Positions 12,344 through 21,113 are shown, numbered from the stretch's first letter. The stretch: 27,185 nucleotides of DNA from DATIJJ01 sp039936115 (GCA_039936115.1 JBDTIZ010000216.1:1-27185); one strand, 5' to 3'. Notes: generated by a model from the sequence alone, not told the origin. Numbers and translations: made by a program.

Positions 12344-14185
12344 TTACTCTTGGTCTTCTAAGAAACTACGCAGTTGTTCTGAGCGGGAAGGGTGGCGGAG
12401 TTTGCGTAAGGCTTTTGCTTCGATTTGACGTATGCGTTCGCGGGTTACGTCGAATTGTTTGCCTACTTCTTCCAAGGTATGGTCGGTATTCATGTTAATA
12501 CCAAAACGCATACGTAATACCTTCGCTTCACGCGGCGTTAGCGTGTTTAGAATTTTTTGCGTTGCTTCCGATAAACCACTGCTGGTTGCAGATTGAATTG
12601 GAGATTCAATGTTGGTGTCTTCGATGAAATCGCCTAAATGCGAATCTTCGTCGTCACCAATCGGTGTTTCCATTGAGATCGGTTCTTTTGCAATCTTCAA
12701 CACTTTACGGATCTTATCTTCCGGTAAATCCATGCGCTTGCTTAACTCTTCTGGTGTTGGCTCTAAACCAGTTTCTTGCAGGATTTGACGGGAAATACGA
12801 TTTAATTTGTTGATCGTTTCAATCATGTGCACCGGGATACGAATCGTGCGCGCTTGATCGGCAATCGAACGGGTGATCGCTTGACGGATCCACCAAGTTG
12901 CATAAGTCGAAAATTTATAACCGCGTTTGTATTCAAACTTATCGACCGCTTTCATCAAACCAATGTTGCCTTCTTGGATTAAATCCAAAAATTGCAAACC
13001 ACGGTTCGTGTATTTTTTAGCGATGGAAATAACCAGACGCAAATTCGCTTCAACCATTTCTTTCTTCGCACGGCGAGCTTTCGCTTCACCAATAGACATG
13101 CGTCGATTGACTTCTTTGATTTCAGCAATCGTCATTTTCATCTGTTCTTGCAGCGTAATGAGCTTTTTCTGCGAACGATGAATATCCGGTAAAAACTTAT
13201 CAACTTCATCAAAATAATTTTTGTTCTTGTGCTCTGAAACCGCAAACCATTCGAGATTGGTTTCATTATTCAAGAATGCATTGATAAATGTTTTGCGCGG
13301 CATTCTGCATTTGTTAACACACAAATTCATAATGTGACGCTCTTGCATGCGAATTTCATCTAACAAACTACGCATTTTGCGAGAAAGTTTATTAAATTGA
13401 CGTGCAGCTAATTTGATGTCGGTGAAACATTTAGATAAGGCTTCACGTTTTTGCACGGTTTTTTTGTGCGTGGCGCCGAATTTTTTCTCGGTCGCAATCG
13501 CGTCTTCATAAAATTCACGCAATTCAGCAAAGCGCGCTTTCGCGATTTCAGGATCTGGTCCAGTCTCTTCTTCAAGAAACTCGCCGCCTGCTTCGCCTGT
13601 ACCGCCATCTTCTTCCTCTTCTTCAAGAAGAGCCGCTGCTTCTTTTTCTAATCCCGCTTCTTCTACTATGACATCTGCGTCATTATAACCACTGATGATA
13701 TCGCTTAAACGCACTTCGCCGCGTTCGACGCGATCGTAGTCGTTCAATACTTCCGCAATCATCTGAGGTTGGGAGGCGAGCGTCGTCAGCATTTGGTTCA
13801 TGCCTTCTTCAATTCGCTTCGCAATCGCAATTTCACCTTCACGAGACAGAAGTTCCACGCTACCCATTTCACGCATATACATACGGACAGGGTCAGTGGT
13901 TCGGCCAAATTCACTGTCAACAGACGCCAATGCGCTCGCAACTTCTTCAGCGGCGACTTCATCCGTAGCTTCATTGTCAGCTAATAAAAGCTCTTCAGCA
14001 TCCGGCGCAACTTCAGTCACGCGAATACCCATGTCATTGATCATGCTGATAATGTCTTCGATCTGTTCTGGATCGGCGATATCAGGGGGAAGGTGGTCAT
14101 TCACTTCCGCGTAGGTTAAGTAGCCTTGCTCTTTGCCTCTCGCGATGAGATCTTTTAAACGTGATCGTTGCTGCTCTTGATCCAT
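12344..14185 (-). CDS. rpoD: RNA polymerase primary sigma factor sigma-70 (613 aa)
   Basis: This is the housekeeping sigma factor that gives RNA polymerase its promoter specificity. Region 1.1 occupies the N terminus (residues 1-80). Region 1.2 follows with RTTDPVRMYMREMGSVELLS. A long acidic non-conserved region holds an EEEEEDGG run. Region 2 contains EANLRLVISIAKKYTNRGLQ and STYATWWIRQAITRSIADQA, which melts and binds the -10. Region 4.2 is VTRERIRQIEAKALRKLRHP near the end. Length equals that of E. coli RpoD. The gene is complete. Normally it follows dnaG in one operon; here an opposite-strand gene lies between them, so it needs its own promoter. A TATACT hexamer on the minus strand (14236-14231) is a -10 candidate, without a convincing -35. 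Confidence 0.98.
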   Translation of the reverse strand: MDQEQQRSRLKDLIARGKEQGYLTYAEVNDHLPPDIADPEQIEDIISMINDMGIRVTEVAPDAEELLLADNEATDEVAAEEVASALASVDSEFGRTTDPVRMYMREMGSVELLSREGEIAIAKRIEEGMNQMLTTLASQPQMIAEVLNDYDRVERGEVRLSDIISGYNDADVIVEEAGLEKEAAALLEEEEEDGGTGEAGGEFLEEETGPDPEIAKARFAELREFYEDAIATEKKFGATHKKTVQKREALSKCFTDIKLAARQFNKLSRKMRSLLDEIRMQERHIMNLCVNKCRMPRKTFINAFLNNETNLEWFAVSEHKNKNYFDEVDKFLPDIHRSQKKLITLQEQMKMTIAEIKEVNRRMSIGEAKARRAKKEMVEANLRLVISIAKKYTNRGLQFLDLIQEGNIGLMKAVDKFEYKRGYKFSTYATWWIRQAITRSIADQARTIRIPVHMIETINKLNRISRQILQETGLEPTPEELSKRMDLPEDKIRKVLKIAKEPISMETPIGDDEDSHLGDFIEDTNIESPIQSATSSGLSEATQKILNTLTPREAKVLRMRFGINMNTDHTLEEVGKQFDVTRERIRQIEAKALRKLRHPSRSEQLRSFLEDQE

Positions 14186-14358
14186 AATGCCCTACAATCT
14201 GTGAGTGATTAAAACCAAAATTAACCTACAAGTATACTCATTGTTTGCCTTTTGAACTAGTCCAATTCAGAAATTTTATACTTTTAATGTGGCGATGGTT
14301 GACTATTAATTCATCTAGGGTTAGTTTCGCTTCTTCAGTATGGTCGAGGATAGCGCAA

Positions 14359-15678
14359 ATGCAAGTAAGGCACAAAAAGTTAGTGGCTTTTCGGAAGAAT
14401 AAACTTATTGAACAAAAGCCAGTCTCCGGTCAAATTGAATATCAATTGGGTGTGGAATTAATAAATACAAGTATTCCAAACAATCAAGTAATAGGCGCCC
14501 AGTTGCTTGAAAAAGCAGTTGCAAAAGGGTTTTCTGAAGCTAAAGCAATGCTAGCAGGATTGTTGATTGGAGGTGCGCAGGGGGTAACACAAGATTGTAT
14601 GCGAGCTTACAATTTAATTGTGGATACGGCAGCATCTAGCGAAATTATCAATACTAAATATATGTTGGCGTTTTTAATCCTAACCGCAAAAGAAATCAAT
14701 TATTCAGCAGCAGAGGCTACTAAATTAGTTAATGCGCATGAACCCTGGAGAGAAAACACTACTGAAAATGCAGCAGCGCATATCTTATTAGAAAAGCCAG
14801 AAGTTCTTAATAGATTAAAAGACTATGACACAGACGCTGGACGAATATATGCGATGGGATTATTGGCAATTTGTTCGACAAAATTTCCGCCAGCTGCAAA
14901 ATTACTTAAACGTTTCCAGAGAAATGATCCAGCTGTCTTGGCTAAGCCGGTAAAAAACCCAGAAAGCAGTTTTTTACCAGCTAAAGAGCCTGCATTTTTT
15001 CCTAGGGCGCAGGAGCCGCGTGGTAAGTGGCGTGCTGGATTGCGAGAAGTCAAGCATCAAGATGTTTCATCGAAAGGCCAGGTTGTTACACCCGCAGCAA
15101 CTAAAAGCACAGACCTCTTATCCGCGTTGCAAAAAGTCTATGACATTGTTTATCACCATGAAATGCCGACGGAAACCGAAGTCGCTGTGCTGATACAAGA
15201 AGTGAAGGATATGAAAACTGCGCCGCGCTCGGAGGCGTTCTGGAAAATAATTCGCGAAGGTTTTACCAGTGGTAGAGGCGGGGATTTTTTTCTTGAGTTT
15301 AAAAAATGGGCTTTGAGTGCGATGTTGTTTCCGCCGGTATTTACTGAGTTGCCGTCTGAAGAATTGCAAGAAAGAGGACGTCAAAGCGATGAATGGTTGC
15401 AGGCGCGCTTGAAATTGGTCGACCAACGTTTTCGTGAGGGAGCTCCATACGAGCCTAGAGGGGCGTATATTTTATTGATGACCAAAGAATTATGGCCAGG
15501 CGCTTCGAATAAAGACATTGAGAGGGTGCGTGCGGCTTATCAGATTCCAATGCTGTTTGATGAGCTTGAATCTCGTGTTAAATATACATTAGGAAGAAAG
15601 AAGATGTATCTTGATGAGTTTCAACCTGCGATTGAAATGGAGAGTGATGTCCAGGCGGGTGTTAGAAAAACTTTTTAA
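14359..15678 (+). CDS. Hypothetical protein with Sel1-like repeats, between rpoD and dnaG (439 aa)
   Basis: I chose the ATG at 14359, preceded by GAGGA nine bases upstream; the longer frame from the TTG at 14245 would cover the rpoD promoter region. The N-terminal third contains Sel1-like helices (GAQLLEKAVAKGFSEAKAML, then AGLLIGGAQGVTQDCMRAYN). A Pro-rich linker follows (near 200-235, KPVKNPESSFLPAKEPAFFP). The C-terminal half is helical, with SEAFWKIIREGFTSGRGGDF and LFPPVFTELPSEELQERGRQ, and belongs to no family I know. There is no signal peptide. It is on the strand opposite to its neighbours and ends 58 bp from the dnaG stop. In Legionellales such proteins can be secreted effectors; there is no direct evidence here. 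Confidence 0.75.
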   Translation: MQVRHKKLVAFRKNKLIEQKPVSGQIEYQLGVELINTSIPNNQVIGAQLLEKAVAKGFSEAKAMLAGLLIGGAQGVTQDCMRAYNLIVDTAASSEIINTKYMLAFLILTAKEINYSAAEATKLVNAHEPWRENTTENAAAHILLEKPEVLNRLKDYDTDAGRIYAMGLLAICSTKFPPAAKLLKRFQRNDPAVLAKPVKNPESSFLPAKEPAFFPRAQEPRGKWRAGLREVKHQDVSSKGQVVTPAATKSTDLLSALQKVYDIVYHHEMPTETEVAVLIQEVKDMKTAPRSEAFWKIIREGFTSGRGGDFFLEFKKWALSAMLFPPVFTELPSEELQERGRQSDEWLQARLKLVDQRFREGAPYEPRGAYILLMTKELWPGASNKDIERVRAAYQIPMLFDELESRVKYTLGRKKMYLDEFQPAIEMESDVQAGVRKTF

Positions 15679-15736
15679 TTCGGGCGTCAGGATTTGTTGG
15701 TAGATTTGAGGAGGGGCTTCAATTCTACTGACAAAA

Positions 15737-17455
15737 TCAGACTTTGCTATGAATCAACTCAGCCAATAATTGCTTTTCTTCCTGACTTAACTCAGCTTGA
15801 TTTGCTTTCGCAAGCAGTCGTTCGATGTCTTGTTCATTACCCAATTTTCGCAAACTTTGAATCGTGCCAAGAAATTCATTTTCAATCCCATTCTCAGGAA
15901 TCATATGCTCAGTCTGAGCGATTTTTGCCAGAATCGGACCTTCTTCACGTTCTCGCCAAAATTCCAACAAACCACCCGTCGTTAAATCCGGATGACGTTG
16001 TGTCAGCTCAATCACATCACGCAATAAATCAAATCCACGTAGATTCAATGGCGGCAACGGTTCTTCGATCAGTTTTGCTAACCCAGGTTGTTGTACCAAC
16101 AAAATCATAGCTAAACGCATTGTCGATGGCGAACGTACCTTGGGAGCCGCGGGTCTTGGTAATTTAGTTCGAGCATTATTAACCGGTTTAAGTTGTTCAA
16201 CATCAACCAATGCCCGTTTGGCTAATTCATCTAACATCATTTGGCGGAAAATCCCATCCGGCAATTCATTAATGTGTTCTGTCGCTAATTTAACAAACCG
16301 CGCACGCCCATCCATATTGCTTAAATCCGTTTGCCCAGCCAGCGATTGAAAGAAAAAATGCGATAAACTCGCCGCTTGTTGCATGCGTTTTTCAAAACCT
16401 TCTTTGCCTTCTTTTCTGACTAAGCTATCGGGATCTTCGCCATCTGGTAAAAACATAAAACGCGCTTGCAAGCCGTCGCGAATCAAAGGCAGAGTCACGA
16501 GCAATGCACGCCAAGCAGCTGTGCGACCCGCTTGATCGCCGTCAAAACAAAAAACAATTTCTGCGGTGTGACGAAACAAGCGCTGCAAATGATTTGTCGT
16601 GGTTGCTGTGCCTAACGTTGCAACGGCATAGGTTATGCCGTGTTGAAATAACGCAATGACATCCATATAGCCTTCGACAATTATGGCGCGCGTTAATTCT
16701 CGATTGGCTTGTTGGGCGTGATAAAGACCGTATAACTCATGGCCTTTTTGAAAAATCAGTGTTTCAGGCGAGTTTAAATATTTAGGTTCACCTTTATCCA
16801 AAATACGACCGCCAAATCCAATAATGCGTCCGCGACGATCGCGTATCGGAAACATGACGCGTTCGCGAAATCGATCATAAAGCCCGCCATCATCTTTTTT
16901 GATGAGCATGCCGGTATCTTGTAATTGTTGTTTTAAGATTAGAGATTTACCGAACTGTTGTAACACATGGTCCCAACCAGGAGGCGCGTAACCTAAGCCA
17001 AATTCTTTGGCGACTTCGCCGGATAAGCCGCGTTGCTTTAAATAATCAATTGCCGTTTGGGATTGTTTTAATTGTTGTTGGTAAAACTTAGTGATCTCGG
17101 CCAGTAATTCGTATAAGTCGTTGGAGGCAATAGGCTTTTCAAATGTGCGTGATTCACGCGGCACTTCCATGCCAGCTTGTTTCGCGAGGGTTTCAATAGC
17201 TTCTGGAAATTCCAGGCGGTCATATTGCATGAGAAAATCAATGGCATTGCCATGCGCGCCGCAGCCAAAACAATAATAAAATTGTTTGTTTTGGCTAACA
17301 GAAAACGAGGCGGATTTTTCTGTGTGAAACGGGCAGCAGGCGAAATAATTATTGCTAGATTTTTTGCGCAACGGCACCCGGCCATCGATTAAATCGACCA
17401 GCTCAGTTCTGCTGAGAAGCAGCTGAATAAATTCGCGTGGAATGTGGTTCGTCAT
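15737..17455 (-). CDS. dnaG: DNA primase (572 aa)
   Basis: The enzyme makes RNA primers for chromosomal replication. The zinc-binding domain is seen as CPFH (C41, H44) and CFGC (C62, C65). The polymerase core includes the basic RDRRGRIIGFGGRILDKGEP segment (206-224) and the TOPRIM residues E261 in VEGYMD and D305/D307 in FDGDQ. The C-terminal helical domain that binds DnaB covers roughly 430-572. All catalytic residues are present and length is near the family's 580. It lies downstream of yqeY on the same strand, separated by the 17566-17659 palindromic repeat, and is the third gene of the rpsU operon. It converges with the Sel1-like gene. Confidence 0.98.
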   Translation of the reverse strand: MTNHIPREFIQLLLSRTELVDLIDGRVPLRKKSSNNYFACCPFHTEKSASFSVSQNKQFYYCFGCGAHGNAIDFLMQYDRLEFPEAIETLAKQAGMEVPRESRTFEKPIASNDLYELLAEITKFYQQQLKQSQTAIDYLKQRGLSGEVAKEFGLGYAPPGWDHVLQQFGKSLILKQQLQDTGMLIKKDDGGLYDRFRERVMFPIRDRRGRIIGFGGRILDKGEPKYLNSPETLIFQKGHELYGLYHAQQANRELTRAIIVEGYMDVIALFQHGITYAVATLGTATTTNHLQRLFRHTAEIVFCFDGDQAGRTAAWRALLVTLPLIRDGLQARFMFLPDGEDPDSLVRKEGKEGFEKRMQQAASLSHFFFQSLAGQTDLSNMDGRARFVKLATEHINELPDGIFRQMMLDELAKRALVDVEQLKPVNNARTKLPRPAAPKVRSPSTMRLAMILLVQQPGLAKLIEEPLPPLNLRGFDLLRDVIELTQRHPDLTTGGLLEFWREREEGPILAKIAQTEHMIPENGIENEFLGTIQSLRKLGNEQDIERLLAKANQAELSQEEKQLLAELIHSKV

Positions 17456-17565
17456 TTAACAGACCTTGTTGCGGGAATAGTTGGGATTATGCAACAACAG
17501 GCGTTGTTTGGGGAGATGTTTTAGTGTTTTCTTAAATTATAGATTTACCCTTCTCTCTCCAACCC

Positions 17566-17659
17566 CTGCTTTTGTAGGGGCGAACTTATGTGTTCGCCCT
17601 TGCTAAACTTCGAATTGGCGCACAAGGGCGAACACATAGGTTCGCCCCTACAAAAGCAG
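17566..17659. repeat. Compound palindrome (REP/BIME-like) between yqeY and dnaG
   Basis: Arms 17566-17602 and 17623-17659 are 37-bp inverted repeats with one mismatch around a 20-bp centre. Each arm contains its own palindrome, GGGCGAAC-(6 nt)-GTTCGCCC, so there are two REP-like units head to head. It lies within the rpsU-yqeY-dnaG transcript and could lower dnaG expression or stabilise upstream mRNA. The GGGGCGAAC/GTTCGCCCC type is a familiar dispersed intergenic repeat. Confidence 0.85.
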
Positions 17660-17673
17660 AAGCAGGGGGGAAG

Positions 17674-18129
17674 CTACGCAGAAAGACGTTCTTTTACCTG
17701 ATTACTAATAGCAGCAACGTCGGCACGGCCTTGTACTTTTGGCTTTAAGACGCCCATGACTTTGCCCATATCGCGAGCAGTGCTTGCGCCCGTTTCTTTA
17801 ATAGCAGCATCAATTAAGGTTTCAATTTCAGCTGTGCTCAGTTGAGCGGGCAAATAGTCCTGGATCACGTGAATTTCATCAATTTCTTTTTGCGCAAGAT
17901 CTTGGCGATTCGCCGCTTCGTATTGCGTTATCGATTCACGGCGTTGTTTTAGCATTTTATCCAAAATGGCAAGAACATGCTCGTCTGTTAGGTCAATACG
18001 TTCATCAACCTCACGCTGTTTTAAAGCAGCCAAAATAAGACGAATAGTGCCTAGGCGCTCTTTTTCTTGATTGCGCATAGCATTCTTCATGTCTTCTTGG
18101 ATCTTTCCTTTGATCGCGGATGTGGTCAT
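17674..18129 (-). CDS. yqeY: GatB/YqeY family protein (151 aa)
   Basis: The start is the ATG at 18129; the frame continues to a TTG at 18150 but begins more naturally with MTTSAIKGKIQEDMKNAMRN. The protein is a YqeY domain: KERLGTIRLILAALKQREVD, then LDKMLKQRRESITQYEAANR, IQDYLPAQLS and ARDMGKVMGVLKPKVQGRAD near the end. This domain is related to the tail of GatB in tRNA-dependent amidotransferases. In many proteobacteria yqeY stands between rpsU and dnaG, as here, which supports the call. The precise function is not settled. Its start lies 30 bp after rpsU, on the same strand and likely in one transcript. Confidence 0.95.
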   Translation of the reverse strand: MTTSAIKGKIQEDMKNAMRNQEKERLGTIRLILAALKQREVDERIDLTDEHVLAILDKMLKQRRESITQYEAANRQDLAQKEIDEIHVIQDYLPAQLSTAEIETLIDAAIKETGASTARDMGKVMGVLKPKVQGRADVAAISNQVKERLSA

Positions 18130-18159
18130 GCGTGCAAACTCTTTTAGCAAACGTTAATC

Positions 18160-18381
18160 TTACTTGCGTCGGTCTTTTTCCTGAGCAGCTTGCTCACGGG
18201 TAACCTTTTTCTGAAAACGTTTAACAGCAGACGCTTTCTTGCGCTTGCGCTTCCAGGTTGGTTTTTCGTAGAATTCGTGACGTCGCAGATCAGCTAAAAT
18301 GCTGGCTTTTTCACACAGGCGCTTGAAGCGGCGTAAGCTCACTTCGAAATTTTCATTATCTTTTACGCGTATACTTGGCAT
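18160..18381 (-). CDS. rpsU: 30S ribosomal protein S21 (73 aa)
   Basis: This small basic ribosomal protein sits near the anti-Shine-Dalgarno end of 16S rRNA and helps initiation. MPSIRVKDNENFEVSLRRFK and the RRHEFYEKPTWKRKRKKASA tail are unmistakable, and the length is normal. It leads the macromolecular synthesis operon (rpsU-yqeY-dnaG). The divergent tsaD start is 106 bp away, so both promoters must lie in 18382-18487, where no single strong site stands out by eye. Confidence 0.98.
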   Translation of the reverse strand: MPSIRVKDNENFEVSLRRFKRLCEKASILADLRRHEFYEKPTWKRKRKKASAVKRFQKKVTREQAAQEKDRRK

Positions 18382-18487
18382 ATTTGAGACTTTACTCCGT
18401 CTTACAATTTATGAAGAATGGCAGATTCTAATGGGTAATTTCGATAAATGCAAAAAAAGTTACATAAATTAAGGGTAGAAAAACAAC

Positions 18488-19492
18488 ATGCGGGTTTTGG
18501 GGATAGAAACATCTTGTGATGAGACGGGTATTGCGATTTACGATTCTGATCAAGGTTTGCTCACGCATGCCTTGTATAGCCAGGTAGCATTGCATGCGGA
18601 ATATGGCGGGGTCGTGCCGGAATTAGCATCTAGAGACCACGTGCGAAAGACGATTCCTTTGATAGAAACCGCTATGAATCAAGCAGGATTAGTCGCAAAC
18701 GATATCCATGGGGTTGCTTATACGGCAGGGCCGGGATTGGTTGGGGCGCTGTTAGTGGGTGCCTGTATGGGGCGAAGTATAGGTTATGCCTGGAATGTGC
18801 CAACGATAGGCGTTCATCATATGGAAGGGCATTTGTTGGCACCTATGTTGGAGCCGGAACCGCCAGCTTTTCCTTTTGTGGCATTATTAGTTTCGGGTGG
18901 GCATACCTTGTTGGTGAAGGTCACTGACATGGGAATTTATGAAATTCTTGGCGAATCAGTCGATGATGCCGTGGGCGAGGCGTTCGATAAAACGGCGAAA
19001 TTGTTAGGTTTGGGTTATCCCGGGGGCGCGGCTTTAGCAGCATTGGCGGCTACAGGTGATCCGTCGCGATTTCATTTTCCAAGACCTATGACGGATAGGC
19101 CGGGATTAGAATTTAGTTTTAGTGGATTAAAGACATTTGCGGTAAATACGGTTGCCAAATATGGTTTAGATCCACAAACCCGTGCGGATATTGCGCGCGC
19201 GTTTGAAGATGCGGTGGTTGATACATTAATTATTAAATGTCGCCGCGCAGTGCGCAGTACGGGTTGGAAGACATTGGTGATAGCGGGCGGTGTGGGGGCT
19301 AATCTCAGTTTACGGGCGGGTTTGAGCGCAATGTTGGCGAAAGAAGGCGGCAAAGTTTATTTTCCGCGACATGAGTTTTGTACGGATAATGGGGCGATGA
19401 TTGCGTATGTGGGATGTCAGCGATTGTTGCGTGGGGAGACTACAGGCTTAGCGATTGAAGTTTTTCCGCGATGGCCGTTGTCGGATTTGTAA
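18488..19492 (+). CDS. tsaD: tRNA N6-adenosine threonylcarbamoyltransferase (334 aa)
   Basis: TsaD with TsaB, TsaC and TsaE makes t6A at position 37 of ANN-reading tRNAs. The ASKHA-fold landmarks are ETSCDETGIAIYD at the start, the metal-binding HHMEGH (His111 and His115), the VSGGHTLL loop, EAFDKTAKLLGLGYPGG and the C-terminal DNGAMIAYVG with the metal-binding aspartate. The gene is complete and of standard length. It is divergent from rpsU, a conserved gammaproteobacterial arrangement. Its partner tsaE is in the same window at 25401-25874. Confidence 0.98.
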   Translation: MRVLGIETSCDETGIAIYDSDQGLLTHALYSQVALHAEYGGVVPELASRDHVRKTIPLIETAMNQAGLVANDIHGVAYTAGPGLVGALLVGACMGRSIGYAWNVPTIGVHHMEGHLLAPMLEPEPPAFPFVALLVSGGHTLLVKVTDMGIYEILGESVDDAVGEAFDKTAKLLGLGYPGGAALAALAATGDPSRFHFPRPMTDRPGLEFSFSGLKTFAVNTVAKYGLDPQTRADIARAFEDAVVDTLIIKCRRAVRSTGWKTLVIAGGVGANLSLRAGLSAMLAKEGGKVYFPRHEFCTDNGAMIAYVGCQRLLRGETTGLAIEVFPRWPLSDL

Positions 19493-19533
19493 AAAAGCCC
19501 CTCTCCTCGCGCGTTTTTGGTGGGAGGAGAGGG
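19491..19533 (-). terminator. Terminator of the flagellin-like gene, possibly bidirectional
   Basis: A perfect 10-bp stem (CCCTCTCCTC at 19499-19508, GAGGAGAGGG at 19524-19533) is followed on the minus strand by GC and six T. It starts 14 bp after the flagellin-like stop. On the plus strand it follows tsaD directly but lacks a T tract. Confidence 0.65.
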
Positions 19534-19546
19534 TATAATAAAAAGT

Positions 19547-20344
19547 TTATTTCGGCAAAGAATCCCGCAACAAATGCTGAACTAAATTAAGCTCCGCATT
19601 AGCTTGTCCAAGCACAGCCACATAAGGTTGATTTAACATAGACGCTTTTGCGTTTTCTGAATTCAGAAGTGCATGACTCGCCGTTATCGCAGAATCTTCA
19701 GCCGAATGATTGATAATTTCATTTAATTTGATTTCATTGGCTTTAAAATACGATAAAAGATTAGTCACCATCAGGAGCGCGTTTGGCAAATTAATCAACG
19801 CATTTTCAGCATCGTTTTGATTCCAGACATCCAATGATTCAATATTCAATCCCATCGATCCTGTCGTCACATTAGCCAGCGAAATTGTTAAGAAATCAAA
19901 ACTAGTATTGCCTTTTCCAACATGAATATTGATAGAGCCTGTGCTATTTAAGAGATGAATCCCGTTAAACGTAGTTGCATTGGCAACTCTATTGACTTCG
20001 TTGTTGAGTTGTTGAAACTCTATATCAAGTTGACCTAATTGCGTCGAGGAATAAACACCCGATGAAGCTTTTGCTGCAAGATCAATGTTGTGTGTCAGTA
20101 GATTGAGAATATGATTTAATTCATTTTCAGCATCTTGCACCAGCGCAAGTCCTGCGTAAGCATTTAATTTGTGTTGGCTAAATTTCGAAACTGATCTTAC
20201 ACGAACCATTTCATTAGAGCGTGTTTGGATCGATTTGATCACTGAATCCAATGTCGGGAAATAAGTGGTCGGTGTGGTTGCACTTTTTTCATCGAGTTGT
20301 TTTTGTAGGTATAAGTTTACCTCTGAATTTATTTCATTGATCAT
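19547..20344 (-). CDS. Short flagellin-family protein (265 aa)
   Basis: The D0/D1 core of flagellin is recognisable at both ends. The N-terminal half has AYAGLALVQDAENELNHILN, then LGQLDIEFQQLNNEVNRVAN and ATTFNGIHLLN, the family's most conserved stretch. The C terminus has LLNSENAKASMLNQPYVAVL and GQANAELNLVQHLLR, matching the usual coiled helix with QAN and LLR. Variable D2/D3 domains are absent. The extreme N terminus (MINEINSEVNLYLQKQLDEK) is diverged, and the usual S-S-G-x-R-I-N-x-A-x-D-D-A block is largely lost. It could be a minor or diverged flagellin, or a secreted flagellin-like protein. A sigma-28 promoter match and a terminator frame it, so it looks expressed as a single gene. No other flagellar gene is in the window. 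Confidence 0.85.
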   Translation of the reverse strand: MINEINSEVNLYLQKQLDEKSATTPTTYFPTLDSVIKSIQTRSNEMVRVRSVSKFSQHKLNAYAGLALVQDAENELNHILNLLTHNIDLAAKASSGVYSSTQLGQLDIEFQQLNNEVNRVANATTFNGIHLLNSTGSINIHVGKGNTSFDFLTISLANVTTGSMGLNIESLDVWNQNDAENALINLPNALLMVTNLLSYFKANEIKLNEIINHSAEDSAITASHALLNSENAKASMLNQPYVAVLGQANAELNLVQHLLRDSLPK

Positions 20345-20378
20345 AGTCGCATTTCCTTTTTTAAAAAAGTACGACTAT

Positions 20379-20405
20379 TTATCGTCAAATAATGAGATTA
20401 CTTAA
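20379..20405 (-). promoter_or_regulatory. Sigma-28 (FliA) promoter for the flagellin-like gene
   Basis: On the minus strand TTAAGTAA (20405-20398), 11-bp spacer, GACGATAA (20386-20379). The consensus is TAAAGTTT-N11-GCCGATAA: 5/8 at -35 and 7/8 at -10 with exact spacing. It lies 35 bp before the start codon, between plsY and the flagellin-like gene. Confidence 0.7.
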
Positions 20406-20407
20406 AT

Positions 20408-21010
20408 TTATTTTTTGGCACCGATTTTGCCTTCTTTGCCAGCCAGCAGATTTTGGATGTTTTTTCGATGGCGAAAAATTAAGAAAAAACTGATGAAACT
20501 CACCGTAATGACATAATCAAGATTAGTGAAATACCAAGCCACAAGAGGCGCTAGGAGTGCCGCAAGGATCGCGGCTAGAGATGAATAGCGGATAGTGACA
20601 GCGAGAAACAGCCAGGTCAAAGCCAACGACACACCGAGAGGCCAGGATAATGAAACTAGACAACCAAATGCAGTCGCAACACCTTTCCCGCCTTTAAAAC
20701 GAAAAAAGATGGGATAGAGATGGCCAAAAAAAGCAGCAAAGGCGACTAAGCTTAAACCTAGCGTATCAAGACCGTACCATTTGGCAGCCAGTACTGGAAT
20801 GACGCCCTTCATGACATCGCCAAGTAAGGTAATAATGGCTGCTTTTTTACCACCAAAACGTAATACATTCGTGGCGCCTGGGTTGCCCGAGCCTTGGTTT
20901 CTGGGGTCGGGTAGCCTCATGAGTTTGCAAGTCACAATTGCACTTGAGATAGAACCAAACAAATAAGCGATCAAAACGGCAACCACGGTATCAATAGGTA
21001 AGTTCAACAT
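20408..21010 (-). CDS. plsY: Acyl-phosphate:glycerol-3-phosphate acyltransferase (200 aa)
   Basis: PlsY transfers the acyl group from acyl-phosphate to glycerol-3-phosphate at the inner membrane, the first committed step of phospholipid synthesis. It is a multi-span membrane protein with the three known cytoplasmic motifs: GSISSAIVTCKLMRLPDPRN leading to GSGNPGATNVLR, then RFKGGKGVATAFG, and the C-terminal FLIFRHRKNIQNLLAGKEGK. Length is typical. It is divergent from orn (103 bp apart). The downstream flagellin-like gene has its own promoter. Confidence 0.97.
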   Translation of the reverse strand: MLNLPIDTVVAVLIAYLFGSISSAIVTCKLMRLPDPRNQGSGNPGATNVLRFGGKKAAIITLLGDVMKGVIPVLAAKWYGLDTLGLSLVAFAAFFGHLYPIFFRFKGGKGVATAFGCLVSLSWPLGVSLALTWLFLAVTIRYSSLAAILAALLAPLVAWYFTNLDYVITVSFISFFLIFRHRKNIQNLLAGKEGKIGAKK

Positions 21011-21113
21011 AAGTCTTCCAGGTTAAAATTTTTTTGATTCTAATACGAGGATGCGCCTGTTAAAATGATTTTTATTGTTTTTGTAGATGTAACTACTATT
21101 CGGGACAACAATA

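Noticed and set aside
12228..12428. Plus-strand open frame next to the tRNA
   Set aside because: It runs through the rpoD terminator and the conserved end of rpoD on the other strand; no ribosome site and no protein-like composition.
12927..14114. Several plus-strand open frames opposite rpoD
   Set aside because: All are antisense to conserved rpoD codons and look like translation shadows (runs of Phe, Ser, Arg), with no ribosome sites.
14245..14358. Longer N terminus of the Sel1-like gene from a TTG at 14245
   Set aside because: The start is TTG without a ribosome site and overlaps the likely rpoD promoter; the ATG at 14359 has GAGGA at suitable spacing.
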